A stretch of DNA of 64,000 bases from JBDSLU01 sp031407765 (GTDB lineage Bacteria; Acidobacteriota; Vicinamibacteria; Vicinamibacterales; Vicinamibacteraceae), in contig JANOIR010000163.1 of NCBI GenBank assembly GCA_031407765.1, positions 1 through 64,000 on the forward strand, given 5' to 3'. The translations under genes and the position numbers were made by a program. Below, piece after piece: positions 1 to 8,640 of this stretch. The notes under the pieces are model-generated. The model saw nothing but the letters and a program-made list of their open reading frames with translations. It had not been told where the DNA came from and ran no database searches. Position 1 is the stretch's first letter; every line of letters begins with the position of its first letter.

Positions 1-387
1 CCTGGCGGCGCCGCCGGCGCCGATCCGGGCGACGGCCGTGGGCCGCGGCGTCGTCGCCGCCGCCGCGGTCGTCGACGCGGGGGCCTCGAGTTGGGCCCGC
101 CGGGCCCCGGCGACGCGCCGCTGCCCGCTGACGCCGCTGGCGATGGCGCCGGGTTCGACGGCGGCGCCGACGACGGGCTCGGCGACGACGGCGACGATGC
201 CGGCGGCGATGCTGGCGACGGCGCCGGATTCGACGGCGGCCCCGACGACGGGCCGGACGATGCGACCGGCTACGCCTCGGCAGCGCCCGAGGAGGCGCCG
301 GCCCCCTCGCAGGACACGCCGGCACAGACCGGTGGCGCCGACGACGCCCCCGCCCCCCGCCGGACGGACGATTCGGGCGAGCCGTGA
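1..387 (+). CDS. C-terminal tail of a truncated upstream protein (low complexity)
   Basis: Frame 1 is open from the window edge to the TGA at 385-387, so this is the C-terminal end of a gene that begins outside the window. The visible 128 residues are disordered: a run of arginines near the start, then Gly/Asp-rich sequence with the block GAGFDGG repeated, then an Ala/Pro/Asp-rich end. No catalytic domain is visible. The stop overlaps the GTG start of the next gene (GTGA), which indicates translational coupling in the glycosyltransferase operon. The next gene also ends in a long disordered tail, so this may be the tail of another glycosyltransferase; that is inference. The low-complexity composition makes the frame less certain than usual. 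Confidence 0.55.
   Translation, partial: PGGAAGADPGDGRGPRRRRRRRGRRRGGLELGPPGPGDAPLPADAAGDGAGFDGGADDGLGDDGDDAGGDAGDGAGFDGGPDDGPDDATGYASAAPEEAPAPSQDTPAQTGGADDAPAPRRTDDSGEP
139..253 (+). repeat. Imperfect 40-bp direct repeat, 75 bp apart
   Basis: Positions 139-178 and 214-253 differ at only a few bases and both encode the block GDGAGFDGG followed by DDG. The repeat makes up much of the disordered tail of the truncated first gene. Confidence 0.7.
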
Positions 388-2048
388 AGCTCGCCGTCGT
401 CGTCCAGCGCTATGGCGCCGACATCAGTGGCGGCGCGGAGCTGCACGCCCGTTACGTCGCCGAGATGCTGGCGCGGCGGCACCGGGTCGAGGTGCTCACC
501 ACCTGCGCCCACGACTACATCACCTGGAAAGCGCACTACCCGGCCGGCACCGAGACGGTCAACGGCGTCGCGGTGCGCCGCTTCGCGGTCGCGCACGAGC
601 GCGATCCGCAGGACTTCAGTCAACGATCGACGCAGGTGTTCGATGGCCGCCACTCCGTCGCCGACGAGCTCGCCTGGCTCGACAGCGAAGGGCCAACCAG
701 CCCTGAGCTGATCGACTACATCGGCCAGCAAGCCGACGCCTTCGACTTCTTCCTGTTCTTCAGCTACCGCTACTACCACGCCTACCACGGCGTGCGGCGC
801 GTGCCGCACAAGGCGATCCTGGTGCCGACCGCCGAGCGTGACGCCGCGCTGGGCCTGTCGATTTTCGGTCCGGTGTTTCGCGCCGCGCGGGCCGTGATGT
901 ACAACTCGCCCGAAGAGCGGGCGATGATCCAGGCCGTCTCGGCCAACACGGCCGTGCCCGGGGTCGTCGTCGGCATCGGCTCGGATCTGCCGCGCGAGAC
1001 CGTGCCCGACCGCTTCCGGCGCAAGTACGACGTCTCCGGCCCGTTCGTCATCTACGTCGGGCGCATCGACCAGAACAAGGGCTGCGCCGAACTGTTCGAC
1101 TATTTCAGCAACTACCGGCCGCGGCTCGGCCAACAGCTGTCGCTGATCCTCGCCGGCACCTCCATCCTGCCGATCCCGGCGCACCCCCGCATCCGCCACC
1201 TCGGTTTCATCTCCGACCGCGACAAATTCGACGCCATCGCCGCCGCCGACGCGTTGATCATGCCGTCGCGGTTCGAGAGCCTGTCGATGGTGGCGCTCGA
1301 GGCGTGGGGCCTGGGGCGCCCGGTGCTCGCCAACGGCCGCTGCGACGTGCTGCGTGGGCAAACGATCCGCAGCCGCGCCGGGCTCTACTACGAGAACTTC
1401 GCCGAGTTCGCCGAGGCACTGTTCACGCTCACCTCGAACCGGCCACTCAATCAGGCCTTCGGCGAGAACGGCCGGCGGTTCTACGAGCGTCAGTACGCCT
1501 GGCCGGTGATCCAGCGCAAATACGAGGACATGCTCGGCCAGCTCTCGCGCGCGGCCGCGGCGCCAGCGGCGCTCGAGGGCCTTCCCGGCTGGCTGACGCG
1601 GCGCCGGCGGACGCTGGCGCCGGCTCAGGACGTCGTCGACGCCATCGCCAAGGGCCCGGTCGCCTACGACGAACCGGCGACCCCCGAAGCGCCGTCGCGC
1701 GCCACACCGGTGGCTGGCCCGTCGCCGCGGCCGTCGCCCGTCGTCGGCCGCCAGGCGATCCGCAGCGGACCGCATGGCCGCGGCCATCGACCGCCCGGCA
1801 AGCGCCCGGATCGACAGCCCGCCGTCGGCCGGCCGGATCCGCAAGGCGCGCCGTCCGGCGGCAGCAGCGCGAGTGGCAGCGGCGCCGGTGGCGCCAACGC
1901 TGGCCGCAGCGGGAGCGGCGGTGGCAATGGGTCGCAAGCGAAAGGCAGCGGCAGCGGCGGTCAGAAGGGCCCGCGCGATCGCCAGGACGGCCGCCGGCCG
2001 CAGAACCGGCCGGGTCGTCATCGGCGTCCGCCGCGGAGGAACGGGTGA
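384..2048 (+). CDS. GT-B family glycosyltransferase (GT4-like) with long basic disordered tail
   Basis: Predicted 554-residue retaining glycosyltransferase of polysaccharide synthesis. The N-terminal Rossmann half begins MKLAVVVQRYGADISGGAE, with the glycine-rich loop typical of GT4 enzymes. The C-terminal half carries VIYVGRIDQNKG and the EX7E nucleotide-sugar motif ESLSMVALE. The catalytic fold ends near residue 385; the remaining 170 or so residues are Gly/Ser/Arg/Pro-rich and unstructured. The GTG start overlaps the previous stop, and the stop overlaps the next GTG start at 2045. Its closest relative in the window is the gene at 4424-5686, which shares the QRYG start and the TTCA.DY..WK block. 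The acceptor and sugar are unknown. Confidence 0.9.
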   Translation: MKLAVVVQRYGADISGGAELHARYVAEMLARRHRVEVLTTCAHDYITWKAHYPAGTETVNGVAVRRFAVAHERDPQDFSQRSTQVFDGRHSVADELAWLDSEGPTSPELIDYIGQQADAFDFFLFFSYRYYHAYHGVRRVPHKAILVPTAERDAALGLSIFGPVFRAARAVMYNSPEERAMIQAVSANTAVPGVVVGIGSDLPRETVPDRFRRKYDVSGPFVIYVGRIDQNKGCAELFDYFSNYRPRLGQQLSLILAGTSILPIPAHPRIRHLGFISDRDKFDAIAAADALIMPSRFESLSMVALEAWGLGRPVLANGRCDVLRGQTIRSRAGLYYENFAEFAEALFTLTSNRPLNQAFGENGRRFYERQYAWPVIQRKYEDMLGQLSRAAAAPAALEGLPGWLTRRRRTLAPAQDVVDAIAKGPVAYDEPATPEAPSRATPVAGPSPRPSPVVGRQAIRSGPHGRGHRPPGKRPDRQPAVGRPDPQGAPSGGSSASGSGAGGANAGRSGSGGGNGSQAKGSGSGGQKGPRDRQDGRRPQNRPGRHRRPPRRNG

Positions 2049-3316
2049 CGGGCGCATCTGCAGGCCCAGCCTCAGGATCTGCATCGGGCGGGCCTGCGGT
2101 CCACCAGGTGCTGGCGACGCTCGGCTACGGCGATGCCATCGGCCACGAGGTGCTCGGGATTCAGACGGTGCTGCGAGCCGCCGGCTATCGCTCGGACATC
2201 TTCGTCGAGACCGCTGACTCGCGGCTCGAGGATCTGACCCGCGACTATCGCGACCTCATCGACGAAGCGGCGCCTGAGACCGTCCTCATCCACCACTTCT
2301 CGATCGGATCGCGCGCCTCCCGCGTCGCCTACGCGCTGCCCGGGCGGATGATCCTCGTCTACCACAACATCACGCCGCCGGTGTACTTCGCCGGCGTGCA
2401 TCCGCTGCTCGTGGAGCTGTGCTACCTCGGTCGCCGCGAGCTCGGCGCCTACGCCTCGCGCTGCGCGCTGGCGCTCGGCGACTCCGAGTTCAACCGCCAG
2501 GAGCTGGTCGAGCTCGGTTTCCCGCGCACCGATGTCCTGCCGGTCGTCCCGAGCTTCGCGCACCTCGACGTCGAACCCGATCGGACGATGGCCCAGGCCT
2601 TCGACGACGGCTGGACCAACCTGCTGTTCGTCGGGCGGGTCATCCCGAACAAGAAGATCGAGAACGTCATCCGTCATTTCCACGCCTACAAGCAGCGCCA
2701 CAACGCGCGATCTCGGCTGCTGCTGGTCGGCTCGTCGTCGGGCTTCGAGCGCTACTTCGCGATGCTGCAAAAGCTCATCGCCGACCTCGGCGCGCACGAC
2801 GTGCACTTCCTCGGGCACGTCTCCGACGCCGAGCTCGCCGCCTACTACGACGTCGCCGATCTTTTCCTGTGCGCCAGCGAGCACGAAGGCTTCTGCGTGC
2901 CGCTGATGGAGGCGTTCCACGTCGGCCTGCCGGTCGTCGCCTACGCCGCGACCGCGATCCCGGCGACCATGGACGGCGGCGGCGTGCTCTACACCGACAC
3001 CGATCCGGCGCACGTGGCGGGCATCGTCGATGCCGTGGTCAGCGATCCCGACCTCGAGGCAGAGATCGTCGCGTCGCAGGACGCCGCGCTGGCGCGCCTG
3101 CTGGCCCGCGACTTCGGCGGCCTGGTCCGCGGCTTCGTCGAGCGCGTGCGGGCGATGCCGCCGCAGGACGCCCCGCCCATCGCCTTCGACTTCTGGGATC
3201 GCTTCGCTTATACCCAGCGGCTGGAGGAGCTGCACCAGTACCGCCCGGGCGCCTACGGTGCCCTGCCGCGCCCGGTCGACTCCGACAAGAGCAGGACCGC
3301 GCCGGCGGCGTCATGA
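2045..3316 (+). CDS. GT-B family glycosyltransferase (GT4-like)
   Basis: A 423-residue glycosyltransferase. The GTG at 2045 was chosen because it overlaps the previous stop and lies just before the recognisable domain; the longer open frame upstream is antiparallel shadow. Visible motifs are VYHNITPP and GDSEFNRQEL in the N-terminal half, LLFVGRVIPNKKIE at the linker, and the EX7E motif EGFCVPLME in the nucleotide-sugar domain. The stop overlaps the ATG of the next gene, and the two proteins share YHNITP, GDS.FNR and EHEGFCVPL, so they are paralogues. The role is probably adding successive sugars to a cell-surface glycan. The first 15 or so residues are Ala/Gly/Ser-rich and may be untranslated. 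Confidence 0.9.
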   Translation: MTGASAGPASGSASGGPAVHQVLATLGYGDAIGHEVLGIQTVLRAAGYRSDIFVETADSRLEDLTRDYRDLIDEAAPETVLIHHFSIGSRASRVAYALPGRMILVYHNITPPVYFAGVHPLLVELCYLGRRELGAYASRCALALGDSEFNRQELVELGFPRTDVLPVVPSFAHLDVEPDRTMAQAFDDGWTNLLFVGRVIPNKKIENVIRHFHAYKQRHNARSRLLLVGSSSGFERYFAMLQKLIADLGAHDVHFLGHVSDAELAAYYDVADLFLCASEHEGFCVPLMEAFHVGLPVVAYAATAIPATMDGGGVLYTDTDPAHVAGIVDAVVSDPDLEAEIVASQDAALARLLARDFGGLVRGFVERVRAMPPQDAPPIAFDFWDRFAYTQRLEELHQYRPGAYGALPRPVDSDKSRTAPAAS

Positions 3317-4377
3317 CCATCAACCAGTGGGTGCCGGCCGCCCACCGGGGGGATGCGATCGGCGACAGCGCCCGCCGTGTCCGCGAGCTGCTGCGGGCCA
3401 AGGGCCACACGTCGGACCTGTTCGCCCTGACCATCGACGACGACCTGCGCGACGACGTCCGGCCCTTTGCCGACGACGCCGCCCGCCGCGGCGACGTCAC
3501 GATCTTCCACTTCGCGCTGCCGTCGCCGATGACCGGGGCCTTCGCCACCCTGCCCGGCGCCCGCGTGCTGCAGTACCACAACATCACGCCGGCACACTTC
3601 TTCGCCAGCTACGACCCCAACATGTTCCGGCTGGCGACGATCGGGCGACGCGAGCTGGCCACCCTGGTCGGCCACGTCGATCTCGCCCTCGGCGACTCCG
3701 ACTTCAACCGGCGCGAGCTCGAGGCCATGGGGTTCGCGCCGACCGGGGTCATGCCAATTGCCATCGATCTGACGCGGATCACCGCGGCGCCGCCCCGCCC
3801 GGCGTTGTCTCGGCTCCTCGACGACGGCTTGGTAAACTTCCTGTTCGTCGGCCGCATCGCGCCCAACAAGCGCATCGAGGATCACATCCGGCTGGCCGAA
3901 CACTACAAGCGGTATGTCGACGCCTACTATCGCTTCATCTTCGTCGGCAAGACCGACGCCGTGCCGGCCTACTACAAGACCGTGCTGGCCCTGATGCGGG
4001 AGTACGACATGCCGCACGATCGGTTCTTCTTCACCGGCCCGGTGCCGGACGCCGACCTCGCCGCGTTCTATCGCCACGCCGACGTCTACATCTCGCTGAG
4101 CGAGCACGAGGGCTTCTGCGTGCCGCTGGTCGAATCGATGGCCGCCGGCGTGCCGGTGCTGGCCTACGGCGAGGCCGCCGTCCCCGAGACCATGGGCGGC
4201 GCCGGCGTCGTCTTCAACCCCAAGGATCTGGAGTACGCCGCCGAGTGGCTGGGCGTGCTCGCCTACGATCAGGACGTCCGCCGCCGCATCGTCACCGGCC
4301 AGCGCGAGCGGCTCGCCGACTTCGGCGACCATCGCACCGCGCGCGAGCTCGACACCCTGATCGCGGAGTTTGCCTGA
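3313..4377 (+). CDS. GT-B family glycosyltransferase (GT4-like)
   Basis: A 354-residue glycosyltransferase starting at an ATG that overlaps the preceding stop (ATGA). It has no disordered tail. Motifs: QYHNITPAHFF, GDSDFNRREL, FLFVGRIAPNKRIE and the EX7E element EGFCVPLVE followed by GVPVLAYGEAAVPE. It is a tandem paralogue of the 2045-3316 product. Both probably transfer related sugars to one acceptor. A 46-bp gap separates it from the next gene, the only real gap in the operon. Confidence 0.9.
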   Translation: MTINQWVPAAHRGDAIGDSARRVRELLRAKGHTSDLFALTIDDDLRDDVRPFADDAARRGDVTIFHFALPSPMTGAFATLPGARVLQYHNITPAHFFASYDPNMFRLATIGRRELATLVGHVDLALGDSDFNRRELEAMGFAPTGVMPIAIDLTRITAAPPRPALSRLLDDGLVNFLFVGRIAPNKRIEDHIRLAEHYKRYVDAYYRFIFVGKTDAVPAYYKTVLALMREYDMPHDRFFFTGPVPDADLAAFYRHADVYISLSEHEGFCVPLVESMAAGVPVLAYGEAAVPETMGGAGVVFNPKDLEYAAEWLGVLAYDQDVRRRIVTGQRERLADFGDHRTARELDTLIAEFA

Positions 4378-4423
4378 TGCTGCAGCCATTGCCAGCCACT
4401 TCCGGGCGTCGCGGAGGCCACGC

Positions 4424-5686
4424 GTGAAGATCGCGCTCATCGTCCAGCGCTACGGCACCGACATCCTTGGGGGCTCGGAGTACCACTGCCGCCTGATCGC
4501 CGAGCGGCTCGTGGCGCGGCACCAGGTCGAAGTGCTCACGACCTGCGCCCGCGACTACGTCACCTGGAAGAACGAATATCCGGAGGGCGTCGACCGCGTC
4601 CGCGGCGTCGCCGTGCGCCGCTTCTCCACGAGCGAGACGCGGGAGATCCAGGAGTTCAACCGCTTCTCGGACTGGATCTTCAACTACCCGCACACCGACG
4701 CCGACGAGCAGGACTGGCTGCGCCGGCAGGGCCCGGTCGCGCCCGGCCTGCTCGAGCACCTGCAGCGAGCGCACCGCAGCTACGACATCCTGATCTTCTT
4801 CACCTATCTCTACGCGCCAACCGCGCTCGGCCTGCAGATCGATCCGTCGCGCAGCATCCTGGTGCCGACCGCGCACGACGAGCCGGCGATCAAGCTGCGG
4901 CTGTATCGCGAGCTGTTCCGCAAGGCCAAGGCGATCGCCTACAACACCGACGTCGAGCGCCGCTTCCTGAACGCGACCTTCGACATCCGCGCCACCGCCG
5001 AGGCCACCGTCGGCTGCGGCGTCGACCTGCCGCAGAACCGGCCGCACCCGGGTACGCCCGAAGCCGCGGAGGCCGCCGCCTTGGACGACGAGAACTCGCC
5101 CGAGAAGGGCTACGGCAACCGGCGCCGGATGCGCGGCCGCGGCGAGGCGTTCCGGCGCCGCCATCGCCTGCACGGGCCGGTCGCGCTCTACGGCGGCCGC
5201 ATCGATCCCGGCAAGGGCTGCGAGGAGCTGCTCCAGTACTTCAACGGCTACCAGCGCGCTGGCGGCGACGCCATGCTGGTGCTGATGGGCGCCAAGCTCA
5301 TGCCGCTGCCTGAGGATCCGTCGGTGCGCTTCGCCGGCATGCTGTCCGAGGCGGAGCGCGCCGAGGCGCTCGAAGCGGCCTCGGTCGTGGTCGTGCCGTC
5401 GCCGTACGAGAGCCTGTCGCTGCTGGCGCTCGAGGCGATGGCGGTCGGCACGCCGATCCTCGTCAACGGCCGCAGCGACGTGCTGGTGGACCATTGCATG
5501 AAGAGCCAGGCCGGCCTGTTCTACGCCTCCGGCGACGAGTTCACCGAGGCGCTGAAGATGCTGCTCGCCGACGACCGCCTGCGCGCGCAGATGGGCCGCA
5601 ACGGCCGGCAGTACGTGAAGACCAACTACCGCTGGGACGTGATCATGCAGAAGTACGAAGGGCTGATGGCTTCGCTCAAGGCCTGA
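4424..5686 (+). CDS. GT-B family glycosyltransferase (GT4-like)
   Basis: A 420-residue enzyme closely related to the 384-2048 product: VKIALIVQRYGTDILGG at the start, TTCARDYVTWK, ALYGGRIDPGKGCEELL and the EX7E motif ESLSLLALE. The GTG at 4424 was chosen over an ATG at 4370 because it aligns with the paralogue's start and has GGAGG at 4413-4417, seven bases upstream. About 45 charged residues are inserted between the two Rossmann halves (RRRMRGRGE), an odd feature absent from the paralogue. Last recognisable gene of the operon. Confidence 0.9.
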   Translation: MKIALIVQRYGTDILGGSEYHCRLIAERLVARHQVEVLTTCARDYVTWKNEYPEGVDRVRGVAVRRFSTSETREIQEFNRFSDWIFNYPHTDADEQDWLRRQGPVAPGLLEHLQRAHRSYDILIFFTYLYAPTALGLQIDPSRSILVPTAHDEPAIKLRLYRELFRKAKAIAYNTDVERRFLNATFDIRATAEATVGCGVDLPQNRPHPGTPEAAEAAALDDENSPEKGYGNRRRMRGRGEAFRRRHRLHGPVALYGGRIDPGKGCEELLQYFNGYQRAGGDAMLVLMGAKLMPLPEDPSVRFAGMLSEAERAEALEAASVVVVPSPYESLSLLALEAMAVGTPILVNGRSDVLVDHCMKSQAGLFYASGDEFTEALKMLLADDRLRAQMGRNGRQYVKTNYRWDVIMQKYEGLMASLKA

Positions 5687-5987
5687 TGCAGCTTGCGCCA
5701 GCGCCGTGGCCAGCAGCGGCGCGATGGCCGTATGGGCCTTCGCCGCGCGCCGCGACCGCCAGGGCATCGCCATCGTCGAGGGCGTGTCGCACGCCGGCCG
5801 GATTGGCCATCATGGTGGTGATCCCGTGGCCGTCTGGGTGATCACCCGTTCATCCGACCGTGCCGGTGGTTGCGGCTCTGTTCAAGAACGACCGCTTCGT
5901 GCTGATCGTCGACAGCGACTGATCAGCGACGGCGCCTCGTACCGGCACGCCGCTCGCGGGACGGTCGGCGCGGTCGCCAGCGAACGA
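5687..5987 (+). other. Gene-poor stretch with decayed coding remnants
   Basis: About 300 bases without an intact gene. Protein-like stretches survive in two frames. One frame from 5706 reads GIAIVEGVSHAGRIGHH and the frame ending at 5922 reads VVAALFKNDRFVLIVDSD. They do not join without a frameshift, and I do not recognise the family. Most likely the remains of one small gene at the end of the glycosyltransferase operon. Confidence 0.35.
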
Positions 5988-6182
5988 TCAGGGCTGCGGC
6001 CAGCCCGGGCGGACGACGCCCATCGCGATCAGCGCAGGCACCGGCATCACGAACAGGGCCGCCGCCCAGGTCGCCCGGCGTACCGGCCGCATCGCGCGGT
6101 GCAACAGCCAGTACATCCCGCTGCCGGTCATCGCCGTGTAAGCGACGAGTACCGTCACCAGCTCGGTCACGGAAATCTCCAT
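5988..6182 (-). CDS. Small membrane protein, unknown function
   Basis: A 64-residue protein starting MEISVTELVTVLVAYTAM. Two hydrophobic segments (about residues 7-20 and 41-56) flank a basic loop (HRAMRPVRRA), which suggests two transmembrane helices with a cytoplasmic loop. The start at 6182 was chosen because AGGAGGG lies four bases upstream; the ATG seven codons earlier has no such site. No family recognised. It stands alone between the polysaccharide operon and a GT-C-like gene transcribed the same way. Confidence 0.6.
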   Translation of the reverse strand: MEISVTELVTVLVAYTAMTGSGMYWLLHRAMRPVRRATWAAALFVMPVPALIAMGVVRPGWPQP

Positions 6183-6259
6183 TTTCCCTCCTGACACCTT
6201 CATATACGGAACGTCGGGGTCGAGGGATTCCGAACAGGGCGGCCGCCAGGACGGGCGTC

Positions 6260-6292
6260 CGGGGACGGGCCGGGGACGGGCCGGGGACGGGC
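6260..6292 (+). repeat. Tandem repeat, three copies of an 11-bp unit
   Basis: The unit CGGGGACGGGC occurs three times in perfect tandem in the gap between two genes. Nothing coding is visible here. Confidence 0.9.
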
Positions 6293-6364
6293 CTGCGACG
6301 GCCCAGAGGTGGCGCTCGGCAGAACCTCGCGCTCACGACGGGGCCTCGGCCGCGCATGGAACGG

Positions 6365-8476
6365 TCACTGCCGCCTCAGGATCACGAACGGCCCGGCGGC
6401 GCCGACGCGCTCCGTTGGCGACCCACCCGCGAGGGCGGCGATGAATGCGCTGCCCTTGTCTGTTTCCAGGACGGCAGGGGCCGCGACCACGTAATCACAC
6501 GGACCGAGCGCGACCTCCAATCTCGTCGTGTCGAGGTCACGAGCGGCGTAGTAGAACTGATTCGCATACGCGGCCGACTGGAACATCAACGGTTCGTCGA
6601 CGCGGGACAGCGCGAAGAAGCGCCGACGTCTGCACTGGCGGCCCGCAGCTTCCTCGTTCGCGAGCACGACGAAATACGCGTCGCGTGCGCCACTCTCGGG
6701 ATGAACCGACCGCCGGAAGTCGGATCTCTCGTGCGCTTCCCGCGCCGTCGCAGCCCGCTTCTCCCGATCGGCTCGGCCCGCAATCATCGTCGTCCACGAT
6801 GCTGCCATCACAACGCAGGTGAGCGTGACCACAGGGGTGAGCAGGCGCGCCCTGCTCGACGCCCATCGAACCGTCAGACAGACGACGCCAGCGACCGCAA
6901 GCCACGGCGCGAAGACGGACGGTACGTTCACATAGAGCCGCGCGGTGGGGTCCACGTCCAAGTAGGCCAAGACACTGCCGGCAATCACGACAGTGAGGGC
7001 AATCGACGCCATCCCGATGTCTTCGTACCAGCGCCAGGAAACGGGAAACAGTGCCACGAACCCGACCAGCGGCAGGAGAGCCGCAACGGGCAAGGCATAG
7101 CGCAGCGACAGCCCACGGGTCCATTCCAAGCTGGTGAAGGGCGCCCCCACCAGCAGCCAGACCAGTGCGCCACCGACGCCGACGGTCGCCAGGAATAGCA
7201 GCGCGCGCGCGGTGACTGCCGCGGGCTCCCGTCGTCTGATCCACGCCACTCCCAGATCCACCGGCAGGAGCGCGAGCAGCCAAAGCGCAGTCACGAACCA
7301 ACCGCCAAGCCACATCCGAGCGTATCGAGCCGAGCGAGCCGCGAGAGAGTAGGCGGGGTTACTCTGCAGGTCTCCGAACACCGAGAGGTAGGTCGACGGC
7401 TCGAAAGGCTCACCGCTGAAGATCGAGATGCCGAAGATCGTCAGTCCGGCCGGCGCGACGGGTGAGCCGAATCGGTACCAGTTGCGAACCAACCAGATGC
7501 CGCCAGCTGCGAGCACCAGCGCCGCAGCTGCCGGAATGGCCCACCATGCACCTGAAGGCCACGAAGGTCGTCCGCGACGGAAGACCAGCTGGCGCACCAG
7601 TTCGCAAGCCAGGAAGAGCCCCAGAAGCAAGACGGCCGCAGCCGCTCCGGTCGTCTTCGTGCCGAGGAGAAGGCCGAGTGCCAAACTTCCGAGGACGGCC
7701 ACGAGCGGCGAGGTCCGCCGAGCCCAGAGCGAAAGAAGGACCGCTGTCACCGCCACGAAGGTGGAAGCGAACCATAGGTCCGCTGAGACCAAGCTGCTCA
7801 AACGAAACAACGGCGTCGAGAACAGGGCGAAACACAACCATGACGACCAGGCAAGACCAGACTGGCCAGTGGTCAGCCGGAAGATCCAGTTCGTGGATGC
7901 GAACAGGAGCAGGAATGGCAGGCACATCGCCAGATCGACGATCAGTGGATCGCCAAGGGGCAGAATGAACCAGGCAGCCACGAGACTCCCTGCCATCGGA
8001 TAAGGATGTGGCGTCGCGGGCAGATCGAACGGGCTTCCGCCGAGCGCGAGGTTTGCTGCGACAGGCACGTGATAGTGCGCGGCATCGCTGCCCACGACCG
8101 CCGACGACTGCGATGCAATGTCCACCCAGGTGAACAGGATGCTCGCGACGGCTGTCAGGGCCAGGATCTCGGCCACGCCCTGGAATCCACGCGCGTATTC
8201 AACCGGCTTGGCCACCGACGACGTCGATCGCGTCGCGATCCATAGCACGGCGTGCCAACTCACCAGGACGGCCAACGCGGACGTCAAGGTGAGACCAGAA
8301 GCTATGGAGACGATGTGCAGAAGGGCCGACAGCGTGCCGATGCCTCCGACGACGGTGGCGAACGCCAGCTCGTCGAACGAGTCGCAGCAGCCAAGCCGGC
8401 GCACGCACCGCGCCGTGAGTAGAAAGTGCCCGACGGTGGCAGTGAGCCACACGAAGAGCATGGCCGCGCTCGTCAT
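6365..8476 (-). CDS. Polytopic membrane protein, GT-C glycosyltransferase-like
   Basis: A 703-residue integral membrane protein with roughly a dozen hydrophobic segments in the first 560 residues and a soluble C-terminal part of about 130 residues. The first large loop contains VVGSDAAHYHVPVA, where the acidic residue after the early helices is the usual catalytic position of GT-C lipid-linked sugar transferases; RNWYRFGSP is also typical. Probable role: transfer of a sugar from a polyprenyl-phosphate donor on the outer face of the inner membrane. The start codon is eight bases after a TATACT box, so the mRNA may be leaderless. The substrate cannot be read from the sequence. Confidence 0.75.
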   Translation of the reverse strand: MTSAAMLFVWLTATVGHFLLTARCVRRLGCCDSFDELAFATVVGGIGTLSALLHIVSIASGLTLTSALAVLVSWHAVLWIATRSTSSVAKPVEYARGFQGVAEILALTAVASILFTWVDIASQSSAVVGSDAAHYHVPVAANLALGGSPFDLPATPHPYPMAGSLVAAWFILPLGDPLIVDLAMCLPFLLLFASTNWIFRLTTGQSGLAWSSWLCFALFSTPLFRLSSLVSADLWFASTFVAVTAVLLSLWARRTSPLVAVLGSLALGLLLGTKTTGAAAAVLLLGLFLACELVRQLVFRRGRPSWPSGAWWAIPAAAALVLAAGGIWLVRNWYRFGSPVAPAGLTIFGISIFSGEPFEPSTYLSVFGDLQSNPAYSLAARSARYARMWLGGWFVTALWLLALLPVDLGVAWIRRREPAAVTARALLFLATVGVGGALVWLLVGAPFTSLEWTRGLSLRYALPVAALLPLVGFVALFPVSWRWYEDIGMASIALTVVIAGSVLAYLDVDPTARLYVNVPSVFAPWLAVAGVVCLTVRWASSRARLLTPVVTLTCVVMAASWTTMIAGRADREKRAATAREAHERSDFRRSVHPESGARDAYFVVLANEEAAGRQCRRRRFFALSRVDEPLMFQSAAYANQFYYAARDLDTTRLEVALGPCDYVVAAPAVLETDKGSAFIAALAGGSPTERVGAAGPFVILRRQ

Positions 8477-8484
8477 GTCGGCTG

Positions 8485-8490
8485 AGTATA
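8485..8490 (-). promoter_or_regulatory. -10 box TATACT for the GT-C-like gene
   Basis: On the minus strand TATACT ends eight bases before the ATG at 8476. Transcription would begin at or within a base or two of the start codon. No ribosome-binding site lies between. Confidence 0.5.
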
Positions 8491-8640
8491 TGCGTGGCCG
8501 ATCGACGTCGATGGCGCGCGCGACGCAGACCCAGACGAGTGCGGCGCTCCGGGCCGGGGACCGCGGCCCAGCCTCTCCACAGAGTCAGTCGCCGCGCTGT
8601 CCCGGCTGGATGACGACGAAGGCGACCGGGCCCATGCCGG

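Noticed and set aside
270..2084. 604-residue open frame on the minus strand across the first glycosyltransferase
   Set aside because: Composition is the arginine/valine-rich pattern of a GC-rich shadow frame. The plus strand has a coherent GT-B protein with motifs.
8585..8635. Tiny minus-strand frame MGPVAFVVIQPGQRGD
   Set aside because: Looks protein-like but is only 16 codons, with no ribosome site. It may be a remnant of another gene; too short to call.
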